A stretch of DNA of 64,000 nt from positions 22,989,278 through 23,053,277 of the forward strand of contig NC_092289.1 of NCBI RefSeq assembly GCF_036320965.1. The letters run 5' to 3'. Both the position numbers and the translations under genes were made by a program. A model generated the notes under the pieces. The model did no database searches and had not been told where the DNA came from. It saw only the letters and a program-made list of their open reading frames with translations. This document shows, piece by piece, positions 62,013-64,000 of this stretch (position 1 is its first letter; every line of letters starts with the position of its first letter). The stretch is from Panulirus ornatus. Taxonomy: Eukaryota > Arthropoda > Malacostraca > Decapoda > Palinuridae.

Positions 62013-63368
62013 TGAGGAAGGGGATACATTAAACACACCTACCCGTATCATAATGTGGCTGACGTCATTCATTATAAGTATTAACAACCGTATATCTCAC
62101 TACTCCCTCACCAGCTGAGCCAGGCCTGAGCTCTTCATCGTTCCATCTTTCAAATGTAATTATGAAATAATGTAACACGAGGCAGTCAAGGCTGCCCCCG
62201 TGCAATACTATTTAATTACATTTTTTTTCCCCGGAATGCGAGGCTATGCAAATTACTTTCACTATTTAGCATTTCAGGTTGCACAGATCGGGCCTCTGAC
62301 CCCTCTCCTCACAATGTTTATTGTTATTGTTACTTTTGTGTCCTTCTGTTTAATTCAGTTTTATCCTTTGATGTCAACAGTCAAACTAGACTTCCTGCAG
62401 CGTGTAATGAATCCTCTGTTTAGGTCAATTATCTTTTGGGTAGAGTAGTTACTGCGTCTGTTGCCGACACAAGTTTGATATAAGATTCCCCCATAAATAA
62501 GCCGTAGAAAATGGCAGAAGGACATGAGCATGTGGGGGTCATTTTTGCTGCACTTCTCAGCGACATCATCATCTTCACAGTGTGTTTGTGAAGTAGCCTT
62601 GATTCCACACCTGCCAGTGACACACACTGTTCATGTCCTGGGTTGAGACGATCGATCACAAACTGTGTGTCTTCATCAATGGTTCATTCTGTTACCATGT
62701 CGCAGGCAACGGTGCGTTGTTCCATTGTCAGTTTTACCTCCCCTCCGCCAACATGGGACTATGCAGTTATCAGAGCAGCATGTTGAGCATTTCTGACTCC
62801 CGCAAGCTTCATTAAGCCATTTCAGGTCATTAATGTCTAGTTCTGGGAAATAATGGTTACGTACGCCGCCCTGCCTTCTCCATCTCAGTGTTGGGGGAAG
62901 CTTCTTCTGTCTCCCAACAGATGGCTCTCGTATCCTATGACAGTTTCCACTTTTCCCACCAGATGTCTCTCATGGCTCCAGGTACTTCGGCCATCCACCG
63001 GCAGATGTCTCTAGTGACTTTAGTTACAACTTCCTCCTCCGGTCTGATCTCCATACAAACGATACTTCTACTTCTCTGTTTCGTGAGTTACTTTTTTAAG
63101 TACTTTTAAGTTTGCCTTTACGAGGAGGATGAAGAACCATTCTACCATGCCAGCGTCCACTACCACACACAAGTGTCACGTCCTTGGTCAGTCCTTAGTC
63201 ACTATCTGTTGTGTGGTCGTAGAGATTTCATATGCATATGCGTCTTGTTGAACGCTTCAGCATCCCTACCAACAGTGGGTCACCCTTACCTAAATTTCAC
63301 GCCTCGTTGGTCAACTTCGTAATAAACGATTGGTTATATTTCATCGGACAACACCAGACCTGGGATGT
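60960..63368. other. no recognisable gene; pyrimidine-rich patch
   Basis: C/T-rich tract at 61315-61565. The ORFs there are compositional. At 62917-63010 the word CAGATG(T/G)CTCT recurs three times at about 43-bp spacing. Confidence 0.5.
61970..62010. repeat. (GT)n microsatellite
   Basis: About 20 GT units. Confidence 0.97.
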
Positions 63369-63543
63369 GTGACCTGGCTACTGCGTGAGGCATGTGACCT
63401 GGATATAGAGTGTGGTATGTGACCTGGATATGGAGCGTGGTATGTGACCTGGGTATGCCTTGTGGCATGTGACCTGGGTATGTCGTGTGGCATGTGACCT
63501 GAGTATGACGTGTGGTATGCGACCTGGATATGATATGTGGCAT
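63369..63543. repeat. 25-bp minisatellite, 7 copies
   Basis: Seven copies of GTGACCTGGATATGGAGCGT plus GGTAT, with internal variation. Confidence 0.95.
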
Positions 63544-63559
63544 CTGAAACAGTGAGGGA

Positions 63560-64000
63560 AAAGATAACTTGTAGATAACATGCCTTCTCTAGGTGCTGAT
63601 ATCTTCGTCAGTATGAGCAAAACTTTCGACCCTTTGTATCTTGCAACCCTCAAGAAAAATGGTATAAATTTGCAAATCCATTTTCTAAGATTGTTTAACT
63701 GATTTCTGAAGCTCCGAAGCAAAGTCATGTCCCTCTCCTCTTCTCCTGCCACCGGGGTGAGGGAACCAGGGTTCCAGCCTTGCCCACACACTTTCCAGCG
63801 CGCACACAGCCTGGGTAGAAGTTGTAAGTGCACTTCGTGGCTGCATTGTACACCCACGCCAGCCAGTCACCACGCCAGCCACACCGCTGGCCAGCAGGTT
63901 CACGTCAGTGAGTCGCTCGAGACGAGGCTTCGGCACGTGCTTCGGTCCGGTTCAATCCAGCATTGAAGCCTTTTGCTTTACTCCGGTATACAAGCCGTCT
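63560..64000. other. no recognisable feature
   Basis: Nothing recognised. The C-rich patch around 63740-63900 yields ORFs on both strands without a domain. Confidence 0.45.

Overview
This window looks like animal nuclear DNA, most probably from an arthropod and, by inference, a decapod crustacean. The support is a spliced gene whose protein matches the arthropod aryl hydrocarbon receptor orthologue (spineless), a very high density of long dinucleotide microsatellites, and decayed non-LTR retrotransposons. There are no bacterial-style operons. Species was not determined.

One protein-coding gene can be supported: the 3' half of spineless/AhR on the + strand. Four exons (10235-10422, 18152-18258, 19075-19216, 19836-20988) have consensus splice sites and join in one continuous frame (188+107+142+1153 nt = 529 codons plus stop). 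They encode the end of PAS-A, the whole PAS-B domain and a long Tyr/Ser/Ala-rich C-terminal region. The bHLH and most of PAS-A must lie upstream of position 1. The apparent stop codon at 20986 lies inside a consensus 5' splice site (GTGAGT at 20985). Two frame-compatible candidate exons follow (26105-26170 and 26624-26696), so the gene may have an alternative, longer C-terminus.

The rest is repeats and unannotatable non-coding DNA. 1-10234 is upstream intron or flank. It holds microsatellites and a decayed CR1/jockey-type LINE (about 6180-7890). 20989-34900 is 3' flank or last introns, a three-copy tRNA-like repeat at 24234-24830, a pair of perfect CRE palindromes at 29730-29751, and more microsatellites. 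A second LINE RT remnant is at 34970-35400. 36.5-43.9 kb is crowded with minisatellites. 46.04-46.60 kb is the 3' end of a minus-strand LINE, followed by three nearly identical tandem ~2.1-kb units (46651-52858) separated by (AT)n and each carrying a minus-strand tRNA-like module. 52.9-64 kb is mostly unique non-coding sequence with further minisatellites, including a 24-copy 21-bp array at 58.3-58.8 kb.

A dispersed family of foldback elements built from ~21-bp GTCGTACCGTCGTGCTCAA-type repeats recurs at least seven times. This family and the 2.1-kb tandem unit are the least explained structures here. No homology search could be run, so family assignments rest on motif recognition.
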